From: JBMYYE01 sp049609065
GTDB taxonomy: Bacteria > Pseudomonadota > Alphaproteobacteria > Rhodobacterales > Rhodobacteraceae
Direction: 5' to 3'
DNA length: 20,210 bases
Assembly (NCBI GenBank): GCA_049609065.1
Contig: JBMYYE010000037.1
Coordinates: forward strand, 1-20,210
Positions 1-5,955 of the stretch are shown in pieces. Both the position numbers and the translations under genes were made by a program. Within the stretch, counting starts at the first letter, position 1; each line of letters begins with the position of its first letter. Below the pieces are notes generated by a model. That model had not been told where the DNA came from. It did not search any database and worked only from the letters and a program-made list of their open reading frames with translations.

Positions 1-54
1 CTGCTCCTTTTGCTCAACCTAAGAGCGAAGTCAAACGGGTCGCAAGGGTATTTT

Positions 55-83
55 TTGCAATTGAGAATAATTCGCATTTACAA
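55..83 (+). promoter_or_regulatory. Promoter with Fur-like operator in its spacer
   Basis: A sigma70-like promoter, TTGCAA (55-60), 17-nt spacer, TTACAA (78-83), lies 43 nt before the exporter start codon. The spacer contains TGAGAATAATTCGCA (62-76), a 7-1-7 inverted repeat with six of seven pairs matching, which fits the Fur-family pattern TGATAATNATTATCA. A regulator bound there would block RNA polymerase, so metal-dependent repression by Fur, Mur or a relative is inferred. Which family member binds, and which metal it senses, cannot be read from the sequence. Confidence 0.55.
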
Positions 84-126
84 AAGCAAGCAAACCCCCT
101 ACATGGAAGGTAGAAAAGGAAACCCC

Positions 127-1260
127 ATGACCGATATGACCGCCAACATCCCCAATAAAACATCAAAAATTGGGCCGTTTCGCTCCAAGCGGCTGCTGGT
201 TGTGTTGATTCTTACCGCCCTTGCAATCGTGCCAACCGGCCTTGGGGAATTGACCCGCGGTCTAATGGTCGACGCCTATGTGCAGGTTTCTGCCTTTGTG
301 GCGGCAACGCTTTTTTTGTTTTATGGGGCTGAGCGGCTTTTCAAATTTGATATTGGCACTGCGCTCAAATCATCCAAAGGGTTCCAAGTTCCACTGGCCG
401 CACTTTTGGGGGCAACGCCTGGCTGTGGCGGTGCGGTTGTGGTCGTTGCCGCCTATTCTTCGGGAAATGTCGGGTTTGGCGCGGTTGTTGCGACATTAAC
501 CGCAACCATGGGGGATGCCGCGTTTTTATTGATCGCAACGCGCCCTGACGCGGCAATTGTTGTGTTGCCTATGTCATTTGCGGTTGGCATTCTCTCGGGT
601 TGGCTCGTGGATGCCTTCAACAAAGTTGAACTCTTAGCCGAGGCCAGTGATTGCGAGCTGGCCCCATTTATCGGTCGGTTGCGCGCCAAAGATGCCATTT
701 ATGGTCTTATTGCCATTCCGGGTCTCATTTTTGGGATTTCCCAGATTTTACAAGTCGATCTTGAGGCAACCTATGGCAGTCTGATGCCGATTGTCGGCCT
801 CGCAGGCACCGCCACGGGACTATACATTTGGGCGACCTCCCCGCTTCAGGCGATGAGCCACACCCAAGACAGCCCCATCACGCGTATGGCGGAAGAAACG
901 AGCTTTATCTCAATTTGGGTGATTGGGGCTTATCTTGCTTATGACTACCTTGCGACCTATGGGGGGCTCGATATTGAGGCGCTCTTTAGTTCGGTTGCGC
1001 CGTTGCTACCGCTCATGGGGATTTTGATCGGATTTATTCCGGGCTGTGGGCCACAAGTGTTGGTCACAACCCTTTATATTAACGGCCTTGTACCCTTTGC
1101 CGCCTTGATCGGGAATGCCATTTCCAATGATGGGGATGCGCTTTTCCCGGCGATTGCACTGAACCCTAAGGCAGCGGTCCTTGCGACGGTCTATTCCGCG
1201 CTGCCTGCGGTCCTTCTTGGCTATGGATTTTACTTTTTCGCACCACATTTTATGAACTGA
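127..1260 (+). CDS. Putative 10-TM metal exporter (ArsP_2-like, putative manganese/heavy-metal efflux)
   Basis: A 377-residue very hydrophobic inner-membrane protein with roughly ten predicted helices, resembling the Pfam family described as putative 10TM heavy-metal exporters, members of which are also annotated as arsenic efflux or putative manganese transporters. The start at 127 is preceded by AAGGAAA; the frame stays open back to position 10 but that extension spans the promoter and operator. The two halves are related: PGCG at 98-101 and again at 305-308, each followed exactly 31 residues later by a GD pair (129-130 and 336-337) in the contexts GDAAF and GDALF. The Cys in each PGCG and the Asp in each GD are plausible metal-site residues (inference). 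The Fur-like box upstream suggests control by iron or manganese. It is transcribed towards the MerR gene but 55 nt separate them, so co-transcription is uncertain. The substrate is unknown. Confidence 0.72.
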   Translation: MTDMTANIPNKTSKIGPFRSKRLLVVLILTALAIVPTGLGELTRGLMVDAYVQVSAFVAATLFLFYGAERLFKFDIGTALKSSKGFQVPLAALLGATPGCGGAVVVVAAYSSGNVGFGAVVATLTATMGDAAFLLIATRPDAAIVVLPMSFAVGILSGWLVDAFNKVELLAEASDCELAPFIGRLRAKDAIYGLIAIPGLIFGISQILQVDLEATYGSLMPIVGLAGTATGLYIWATSPLQAMSHTQDSPITRMAEETSFISIWVIGAYLAYDYLATYGGLDIEALFSSVAPLLPLMGILIGFIPGCGPQVLVTTLYINGLVPFAALIGNAISNDGDALFPAIALNPKAAVLATVYSALPAVLLGYGFYFFAPHFMN

Positions 1261-1264
1261 AGCG

Positions 1265-1293
1265 TTGATCCTTCTTCACAATGGCGATAGTTT
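1265..1293 (+). promoter_or_regulatory. Candidate promoter of first MerR gene
   Basis: TTGATC (1265-1270), a 17-nt spacer and TAGTTT (1288-1293) lie just after the exporter stop codon. The -10 block continues into GTTTTCTCCTAAC, closely similar to the block before the second MerR gene, which supports both as real promoters. The boxes are far from consensus, so this is tentative. Confidence 0.35.
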
Positions 1294-1315
1294 TCTCCTA
1301 ACATAGAGGATACCC

Positions 1316-1675
1316 ATGCCCGAAGACCGCATCAGTTTCAAAGACATGTGTGCCAAGTTTGACGTCACACCCCGCACCCTTCGATATTATGAATATATCG
1401 AGCTGCTCCAGCCTGAAAAAGAAGGGCGATCGCGGTTTTACACCCCACGTGAAGTGGCGCGTATGACGCTTATTTTACGCGGGAAAGCATGGGGGATTAG
1501 CCTCGAAGAAATTCGCCAATGGCTCCTTATCTATGAAGAAAAAGGCACCAAAGCGCAGCGCGATGAGTGGATAAAGCTTGCAGATCGACAGCTCACGGTT
1601 CTTACACAGCAAAAAGACGAGCTAGAACAAGCCATTGCAGGCCTACGCGAAGCGCGCAACCTTTACGACATCTAA
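1316..1675 (+). CDS. MerR-family transcriptional regulator, upstream copy
   Basis: A 119-residue DNA-binding regulator. The N-terminal winged helix-turn-helix is clear: VTPRTLRYYE at about 17-26 is the MerR hallmark, followed by an RFYTPREVARMTLIL wing region and a GISLEEIRQWL segment at about 61-71. The C-terminal third (about 85-113) is a heptad-like helix expected to form the dimerising coiled coil. There is no C-terminal cysteine cluster as in mercury, zinc or copper sensors and no added ligand domain. Proteins of this small type next to acyl-CoA dehydrogenases are known as regulators of acyl-CoA and branched-chain amino acid catabolism (LiuR-like). AGAGGA precedes the ATG by 5 nt. It is paralogous to the next gene. 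Control of the downstream beta-oxidation operon is inferred from position. Confidence 0.85.
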   Translation: MPEDRISFKDMCAKFDVTPRTLRYYEYIELLQPEKEGRSRFYTPREVARMTLILRGKAWGISLEEIRQWLLIYEEKGTKAQRDEWIKLADRQLTVLTQQKDELEQAIAGLREARNLYDI

Positions 1676-1727
1676 AAAAGGCACCCGCGAAAAATTGGGC
1701 TGGGTGATTTTGTGACGCAGCGTTACG

Positions 1728-1743
1728 TTGACGTTAACGTCAA
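1728..1743. promoter_or_regulatory. Perfect 16-bp palindrome, probable MerR operator
   Basis: TTGACGTTAACGTCAA is identical to its reverse complement and lies in the gap between the two MerR genes, 69 nt before the second start codon and just upstream of a candidate promoter. Its length and ACGT half-sites resemble operators I recall for LiuR-type MerR regulators of acyl-CoA catabolism (from memory, not checked). I saw no second copy in the window. The binding protein is inferred to be one or both neighbouring MerR products. Confidence 0.6.
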
Positions 1744-1748
1744 TTTTC

Positions 1749-1777
1749 TTGATCACGGCCCTGCCCTCGCATAAGTT
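1749..1777 (+). promoter_or_regulatory. Candidate promoter of second MerR gene and beta-oxidation operon
   Basis: TTGATC (1749-1754), 17 nt, TAAGTT (1772-1777), directly downstream of the 16-bp palindrome. The -35 hexamer and the spacing are the same as in the candidate promoter at 1265, and the following GTTTTCCTCAAC block is nearly the same. It could drive the second regulator and, as gaps downstream are short, the whole operon to the terminator at 8190. Confidence 0.35.
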
Positions 1778-1811
1778 TTCCTCAACTGGACACCAGATTT
1801 GAGGAAGATCC

Positions 1812-2216
1812 GTGCCCCAAGACACAGACACATGCATGACCATCCGTGAGATGTGCGACCACTATAATGTGACCGCCCGCACCTTGCGATTTTATGAAGC
1901 CAAAGAGCTCCTTTCCCCCATTCGTGATGGGCAAAAGCGGCTATTCACCAAAAGCGACCGCGCGCGTTTGAAGCTTATCTTACAAGGCAAACGCTTTGGG
2001 TTTAGCCTCGAAGAAATTCGTCAACTTTTGAGCCTCTATGATATGGGGGACCAACAACTCACCCAATTGACGCGCACCTATGAAGTGGCGCTAGAGCGCC
2101 TTGATGACCTCAAGGCGAAACGATCCGAACTGGATACGGCCATCGCCGATCTGAGTGAACAAATTCAATGGGGCGAAGCCCGCATTGCTTCTTTGACAGA
2201 AGCCCAAGACACCTAA
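1812..2216 (+). CDS. MerR-family transcriptional regulator, operon-proximal copy
   Basis: A 134-residue MerR-type regulator. The winged helix-turn-helix contains VTARTLRFYE at about 20-29, a KRLFTKSDRARLKLIL wing and GFSLEEIRQLL at about 64-74; a long coiled-coil helix fills about 84-128. No metal-binding cysteine cluster is present. The start is taken as GTG at 1812 because GAGGAAG lies at ideal distance; an in-frame ATG at 1836 is a weaker alternative. It shares the DNA-binding core and the promoter block with the upstream MerR gene, so they look like an old tandem duplication. Only 18 nt separate its stop from the acyl-CoA dehydrogenase, making it the first gene of the beta-oxidation operon and a likely autoregulator through the palindrome at 1728. 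The effector, presumably an acyl-CoA, is unknown. Confidence 0.86.
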   Translation: MPQDTDTCMTIREMCDHYNVTARTLRFYEAKELLSPIRDGQKRLFTKSDRARLKLILQGKRFGFSLEEIRQLLSLYDMGDQQLTQLTRTYEVALERLDDLKAKRSELDTAIADLSEQIQWGEARIASLTEAQDT

Positions 2217-2234
2217 CGCAAAAGGACCACAGCC

Positions 2235-4019
2235 ATGCAAAACTACAAAGCTCCCGTCAATGATATGCAATTCCTTTTGCACGATGTGCTTAAGGCCAGC
2301 GAAAGCAACATTCCGGGTTATGATGAACTCGACGCGGATTTCACAATGGCGGTTTTGGACGAAGCCGGCAAACTCGGCTCCGAAGTTATGGTGCCTGTGA
2401 ACGCGTCAGGCGATCAAGAAGGCTGTCGGCTTGAGAATGGCAAAGTGATCACCCCAAAGGGATTTAAAGAGGCCTTTCAGGCCATGGCAGATGGCGGATG
2501 GACCGCCCTTGATGCGGGTCCTGAATATGGCGGTCAGGGGCTACCATATATTATCGGCATCGCCACGAATGAGATTTTCTCATCGGCAAACATGGCCCTC
2601 ACGATGTATCCGGGCCTGACCCATGGGGCCGCGAGCGCCATTAATGTTCACGGCACAGATGCGCAAAAGGCAAAATTCCTTCCGAAAATGTACAGCTGTG
2701 AATGGACAGGCACCATGAACCTGACGGAGCCCCATTGCGGCACCGATCTTGGTCTCATGCGCACCAAAGCTGAGCCGCAAGACGATGGCAGCTACAAAAT
2801 CAGCGGTCAGAAAATCTTCATCTCAGCGGGTGATCAAGACATGACTGATAACGTCATCCATCTTGTGCTTGCGAAAATCCCAGGTGGCCCTGACGGAATC
2901 AAAGGCGTGTCCCTTTTCATCGTGCCCAAAGTCATGGTGAACGAAGACGGGAGCCTTGGCGATAAAAACGGCGTCTCCGTTGGTAATATCGAGAAGAAAA
3001 TGGGCATCCACGGTAATTCCACCTGTGTGATGAACTACGACGAAGCCACCGGTTACCTTTTGGGCGACATGCATAAAGGCATGCGCGCCATGTTCACCAT
3101 GATGAACGAAGCGCGTTTGGGTGTTGGTATTCAAGGCTATTCCCAAGCCGAAGCCGCCTACCAAGGCGCGGTAGAATATGCCAAAGACCGCCTTCAAGGC
3201 CGCGATGTCACGGGCGCGAAAAACCCCGATGGGCCCGCGGATCCGTTGATCGTACATCCTGATATTCGTCGGTCTTTGATGGATCAAAAATCCTTCACCG
3301 AAGGCGCGCGCGCCTTTGCATTCTGGGGCGCTGAAATGATTGACCGCGCGCACCGCTTGGACGACAAAGACGCCGATGGGCTCATCAGTTTGCTCACCCC
3401 TGTGATCAAAGGCTTCTTGACGGATAAGGGCTTTGACAGTGCCGTTTTGGCCCAACAAGTCTATGGCGGGCACGGCTATATCGAAGAACACGGCATGAGC
3501 CAATATGTCCGCGATGCACGTATTTCCATGATCTACGAAGGCGCAAATGGCGTGCAGGCTTTGGACCTTGTGGGACGCAAACTCGCCCAAGATAGCGGCA
3601 AACATGTGATGGCGTTCTTTGATCTGGTGAAATCCTTCATCAAAGACAATGCAGGCGATGAAGACCTTGATGCGGCCTACCTTGAGCCGCTCAAATCCGC
3701 ATCCAAAGATTTACAAGCCGCGAGCATGTTCTTCATGCAAAACGGCATGACCAACCCGAACGCAGCACTTGCGGGATCTTATGACTTCATGCACCTCTTT
3801 GGGCACGTATCCTTAGGCCTGATGTGGGCGAAAATGGCCGTTGCGGCGAAAGCCGCGCTCAAAGATGGTGGCACCATCGGTGACGCGGGCTTCTATGAAA
3901 CTAAACTCGCGACCGGACGCTACTATATGGCGCGGAGTTTACCTGCGACCAAGCTCCACCTCGCCCGCATCGAAAGCGGCGCAGACACCGTAATGGCCCT
4001 AGACGCGGACGCATTTTAA
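2235..4019 (+). CDS. Long-form acyl-CoA dehydrogenase (FadE/DmdC-like)
   Basis: A 594-residue FAD-dependent acyl-CoA dehydrogenase that makes the trans-2-enoyl-CoA in the first step of beta-oxidation. It has the usual N-terminal helical, central beta and C-terminal helical domains plus the extra C-terminal domain (about 460-590) typical of the approximately 590-residue subfamily. MNLTEPHCGTDLG at 161-172 is the FAD/substrate loop, and E435 in IYEGANGVQALDLVGRKL is at the position of the catalytic base. The same subfamily includes DmdC, the methylmercaptopropionyl-CoA dehydrogenase of DMSP demethylation in roseobacters, so a sulfur-containing or other short acyl-CoA is possible; fadA and fadB downstream favour fatty acids. 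AAAGGA precedes the ATG. No electron-transfer flavoprotein gene is in view. Confidence 0.9.
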   Translation: MQNYKAPVNDMQFLLHDVLKASESNIPGYDELDADFTMAVLDEAGKLGSEVMVPVNASGDQEGCRLENGKVITPKGFKEAFQAMADGGWTALDAGPEYGGQGLPYIIGIATNEIFSSANMALTMYPGLTHGAASAINVHGTDAQKAKFLPKMYSCEWTGTMNLTEPHCGTDLGLMRTKAEPQDDGSYKISGQKIFISAGDQDMTDNVIHLVLAKIPGGPDGIKGVSLFIVPKVMVNEDGSLGDKNGVSVGNIEKKMGIHGNSTCVMNYDEATGYLLGDMHKGMRAMFTMMNEARLGVGIQGYSQAEAAYQGAVEYAKDRLQGRDVTGAKNPDGPADPLIVHPDIRRSLMDQKSFTEGARAFAFWGAEMIDRAHRLDDKDADGLISLLTPVIKGFLTDKGFDSAVLAQQVYGGHGYIEEHGMSQYVRDARISMIYEGANGVQALDLVGRKLAQDSGKHVMAFFDLVKSFIKDNAGDEDLDAAYLEPLKSASKDLQAASMFFMQNGMTNPNAALAGSYDFMHLFGHVSLGLMWAKMAVAAKAALKDGGTIGDAGFYETKLATGRYYMARSLPATKLHLARIESGADTVMALDADAF

Positions 4020-4037
4020 GGCAACCATAGACCTGAA

Positions 4038-4060
4038 CGCATCCCAACCCTTGGGATGCG
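4038..4060 (+). other. Perfect intergenic hairpin inside the beta-oxidation operon
   Basis: Arms CGCATCCCAA (4038-4047) and TTGGGATGCG (4051-4060) pair over 10 bp around a CCC loop, just after the acyl-CoA dehydrogenase stop codon. No T-run follows, so it is not a classical terminator. It may be a 3'-end stabiliser or processing site that sets different mRNA levels for the dehydrogenase and the distal genes (inference). Confidence 0.6.
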
Positions 4061-4082
4061 CGAACAGGATAAGGACAACAAG

Positions 4083-4715
4083 ATGATTAAGCTCTATTGC
4101 TTTGGTGAAAGCGGAAATTCCTATAAGGCGGCCTTGCCTTTGGCGCTCTCTGGGCTCGACTGGGAGCCCGTTTATGTGGACTTCTTTGGCGGCGAAACCC
4201 GCACGCCAGAATTCCGCGCAATCAACGTTCAAAGCGAAGCCCCATATATGATTGATGGGGATTTGACCATGTCACAATCCGGCGCAATCCAAGCTTACAT
4301 CACTGAAAAAACTGGGAAATTTGGTGGCAACACCGCCGACGAACGCCGCGAAGTGTTGCGGTGGGTTTTGTGGGACAACCACAAACTTTCCTCCATGGCG
4401 GGGCTGACGCGGTTCTTGATGAATTTCTTACCCGAAGACAAACGTCCAGCCGAAGTCATCGCCTTTAACCAAGGGCGTTTGAAGGCGGCATATGCGACGC
4501 TAAATGCCGCGCTTGAAACCCGTGACTGGCTTGTTGGCGACGGGCCAACAAACGCCGATTTTTCCTGCTGCGGATATCTTTTCTACCCAGAACCCTTTGG
4601 GTTTGAACGTGCCGCTTGGCCACATATTGATGCGTGGCTGACGCGAATTGAGGCCCTAGATGGCTTTAAACACCCCTATGATTTGATGCCGGGATCCCCT
4701 GCGGATCGCGCTTAA
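4083..4715 (+). CDS. Glutathione S-transferase-like protein
   Basis: A 210-residue cytosolic protein with a two-domain GST fold. The N-terminal thioredoxin-like domain (about 1-78) begins MIKLYCFGESGNSYKA, placing a Ser or Cys where the catalytic residue of bacterial GSTs lies. Its EAPYMIDGDLTMSQSGAI segment at about 54-71 matches the cis-Pro and glutathione gamma-glutamyl binding motif (consensus VP-L-DGD-L-ES-AI). The rest is the all-helical domain with the NADFSCCGY motif near 158. The start at 4083 is chosen for AAGGA 7 nt upstream; an in-frame ATG at 4056 lies inside the hairpin. It sits between acyl-CoA dehydrogenase and thiolase in one operon, which suggests a role with reactive enoyl/acyl intermediates or a glutathione-dependent side reaction; the reaction itself is unknown. 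Confidence 0.85.
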   Translation: MIKLYCFGESGNSYKAALPLALSGLDWEPVYVDFFGGETRTPEFRAINVQSEAPYMIDGDLTMSQSGAIQAYITEKTGKFGGNTADERREVLRWVLWDNHKLSSMAGLTRFLMNFLPEDKRPAEVIAFNQGRLKAAYATLNAALETRDWLVGDGPTNADFSCCGYLFYPEPFGFERAAWPHIDAWLTRIEALDGFKHPYDLMPGSPADRA

Positions 4716-4732
4716 CCAAAAGGACTGACACC

Positions 4733-5944
4733 ATGACAGACGCCTATATCTATGACACCGTGCGCACCCCGCGCGGCAAAGGCAAAAAGGACGGCACCCT
4801 CCATGAGGTAACGGCCGTCGCCCTTTCCAAAGGGGTTCTCAATGAGCTGAAATCGCGAAATGGCCTAAAAGGCAATGAAATCGAAGATGTGATTTGGGGC
4901 AACGTGACCCAAGTGGGCGAACAAGGCGCATGCCTTGCACGGACCGTGGTGTTGGCGTCCGATCTGGATGAATGCGTGCCTGGCGTGTCCATCAACCGGT
5001 TTTGTGCCTCTGGCCTAGAAGCGGTGAACATGGCGGCAGGCCAAGTCATGGGCGGCATGGGTGATGCCTATATCGCAGGCGGCGTCGAAGCCATGAGCCG
5101 CGTGCCAATGGGCATGGATGGCGGCGCGATTGCCGTTGACCCTTCGGTTGCGATGAATAACTATTTTGTGCCGCAAGGCATTTCCGCCGACCTTATCGCA
5201 ACCAAATATGGATTTAGCCGCGACGATGCGGACGCCTATGCGGTCGAAAGCCAAAAACGCGCCGCAGCGTCCCAAGCCGCGGGTCGATTTGACAAATCCA
5301 TCGCGCCTGTGCGTGACATCAACGGATTGGTTATTTTAGACCGCGATGAAATGGTGCGTGGCACAACGGATATGCAATCCTTGGGCGGGCTTCGCCCATC
5401 CTTTAAGGACATGGGTGAAATGATGCCGGGTTTTGATGCCGTGGCGCAAATCCGCTACCCTGAAATTGAAACCGTGACCCATATTCACCACGCAGGCAAC
5501 TCATCTGGCATTGCGGATGGGGCCGCAGCCGTCTTGATCGGGACCAAAGAATTTGGCGAACGCATGGGGCTTAAGCCACGCGCGCGCATCCGCCAAACCA
5601 CAAAAATTGGCACTGATCCAACCATCATGTTGACGGGTCCTGTGCCTGTGACGGAAAAGGCGCTCGCACAGACGGGCATGTCCATTTCCGACATCGATCT
5701 TTTTGAGGTGAACGAAGCCTTCGCCTCCGTTGTGTTGCGCTTCCAACAAGCATTTGACGTCGATCACGCCAAGCTCAACGTTAATGGTGGCGCGATTGCC
5801 ATGGGCCACCCATTGGGTGCGACGGGTGCCATGATCCTCGGCACGCTCTTGGATGAAATGGAAGCCCGCGACCTCAACACAGGTCTCGCCACGCTTTGCA
5901 TCGGCTCCGGCATGGGTGCAGCAACGATTATCGAACGCGTTTAA
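4733..5944 (+). CDS. fadA: Acetyl-CoA C-acyltransferase (3-ketoacyl-CoA thiolase)
   Basis: A 403-residue thiolase that cleaves 3-ketoacyl-CoA with CoA to acetyl-CoA and a shortened acyl-CoA, the last step of beta-oxidation. The acylated nucleophile is C91 in NRFCASGLEA; the other active-site residues are visible as NEAFA at about 327-331, H359 in GGAIAMGHPLGATGA and C389 in the C-terminal CIGSGMGAA. Length and motif order are typical. It follows the GST gene by 17 nt, with AAAGGA before the ATG, and its stop codon overlaps the Shine-Dalgarno sequence of fadB, so the two are probably translationally coupled. The pairing with a FadB-type partner favours fatty-acid degradation over an acetoacetyl-CoA thiolase for polyhydroxybutyrate synthesis. 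Confidence 0.93.
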   Translation: MTDAYIYDTVRTPRGKGKKDGTLHEVTAVALSKGVLNELKSRNGLKGNEIEDVIWGNVTQVGEQGACLARTVVLASDLDECVPGVSINRFCASGLEAVNMAAGQVMGGMGDAYIAGGVEAMSRVPMGMDGGAIAVDPSVAMNNYFVPQGISADLIATKYGFSRDDADAYAVESQKRAAASQAAGRFDKSIAPVRDINGLVILDRDEMVRGTTDMQSLGGLRPSFKDMGEMMPGFDAVAQIRYPEIETVTHIHHAGNSSGIADGAAAVLIGTKEFGERMGLKPRARIRQTTKIGTDPTIMLTGPVPVTEKALAQTGMSISDIDLFEVNEAFASVVLRFQQAFDVDHAKLNVNGGAIAMGHPLGATGAMILGTLLDEMEARDLNTGLATLCIGSGMGAATIIERV

Positions 5945-5955
5945 GGAGAGTTTAA

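Noticed and set aside
10..126. N-terminal extension of the exporter reading frame
   Set aside because: It covers the promoter and the Fur-like box, has no ribosome site, and adds a polar segment that does not fit the membrane protein; ATG at 127 has AAGGAAA.
1681..1716. CACCC/GGGTG hairpin after the first MerR gene as a terminator
   Set aside because: A 5-bp stem with a 15-16 nt loop and a short interrupted T-run is too weak to call.
2823..3605. 260-codon open frame on the - strand
   Set aside because: Fully antisense to the acyl-CoA dehydrogenase; composition is that of a reversed coding sequence and no family motif is visible.
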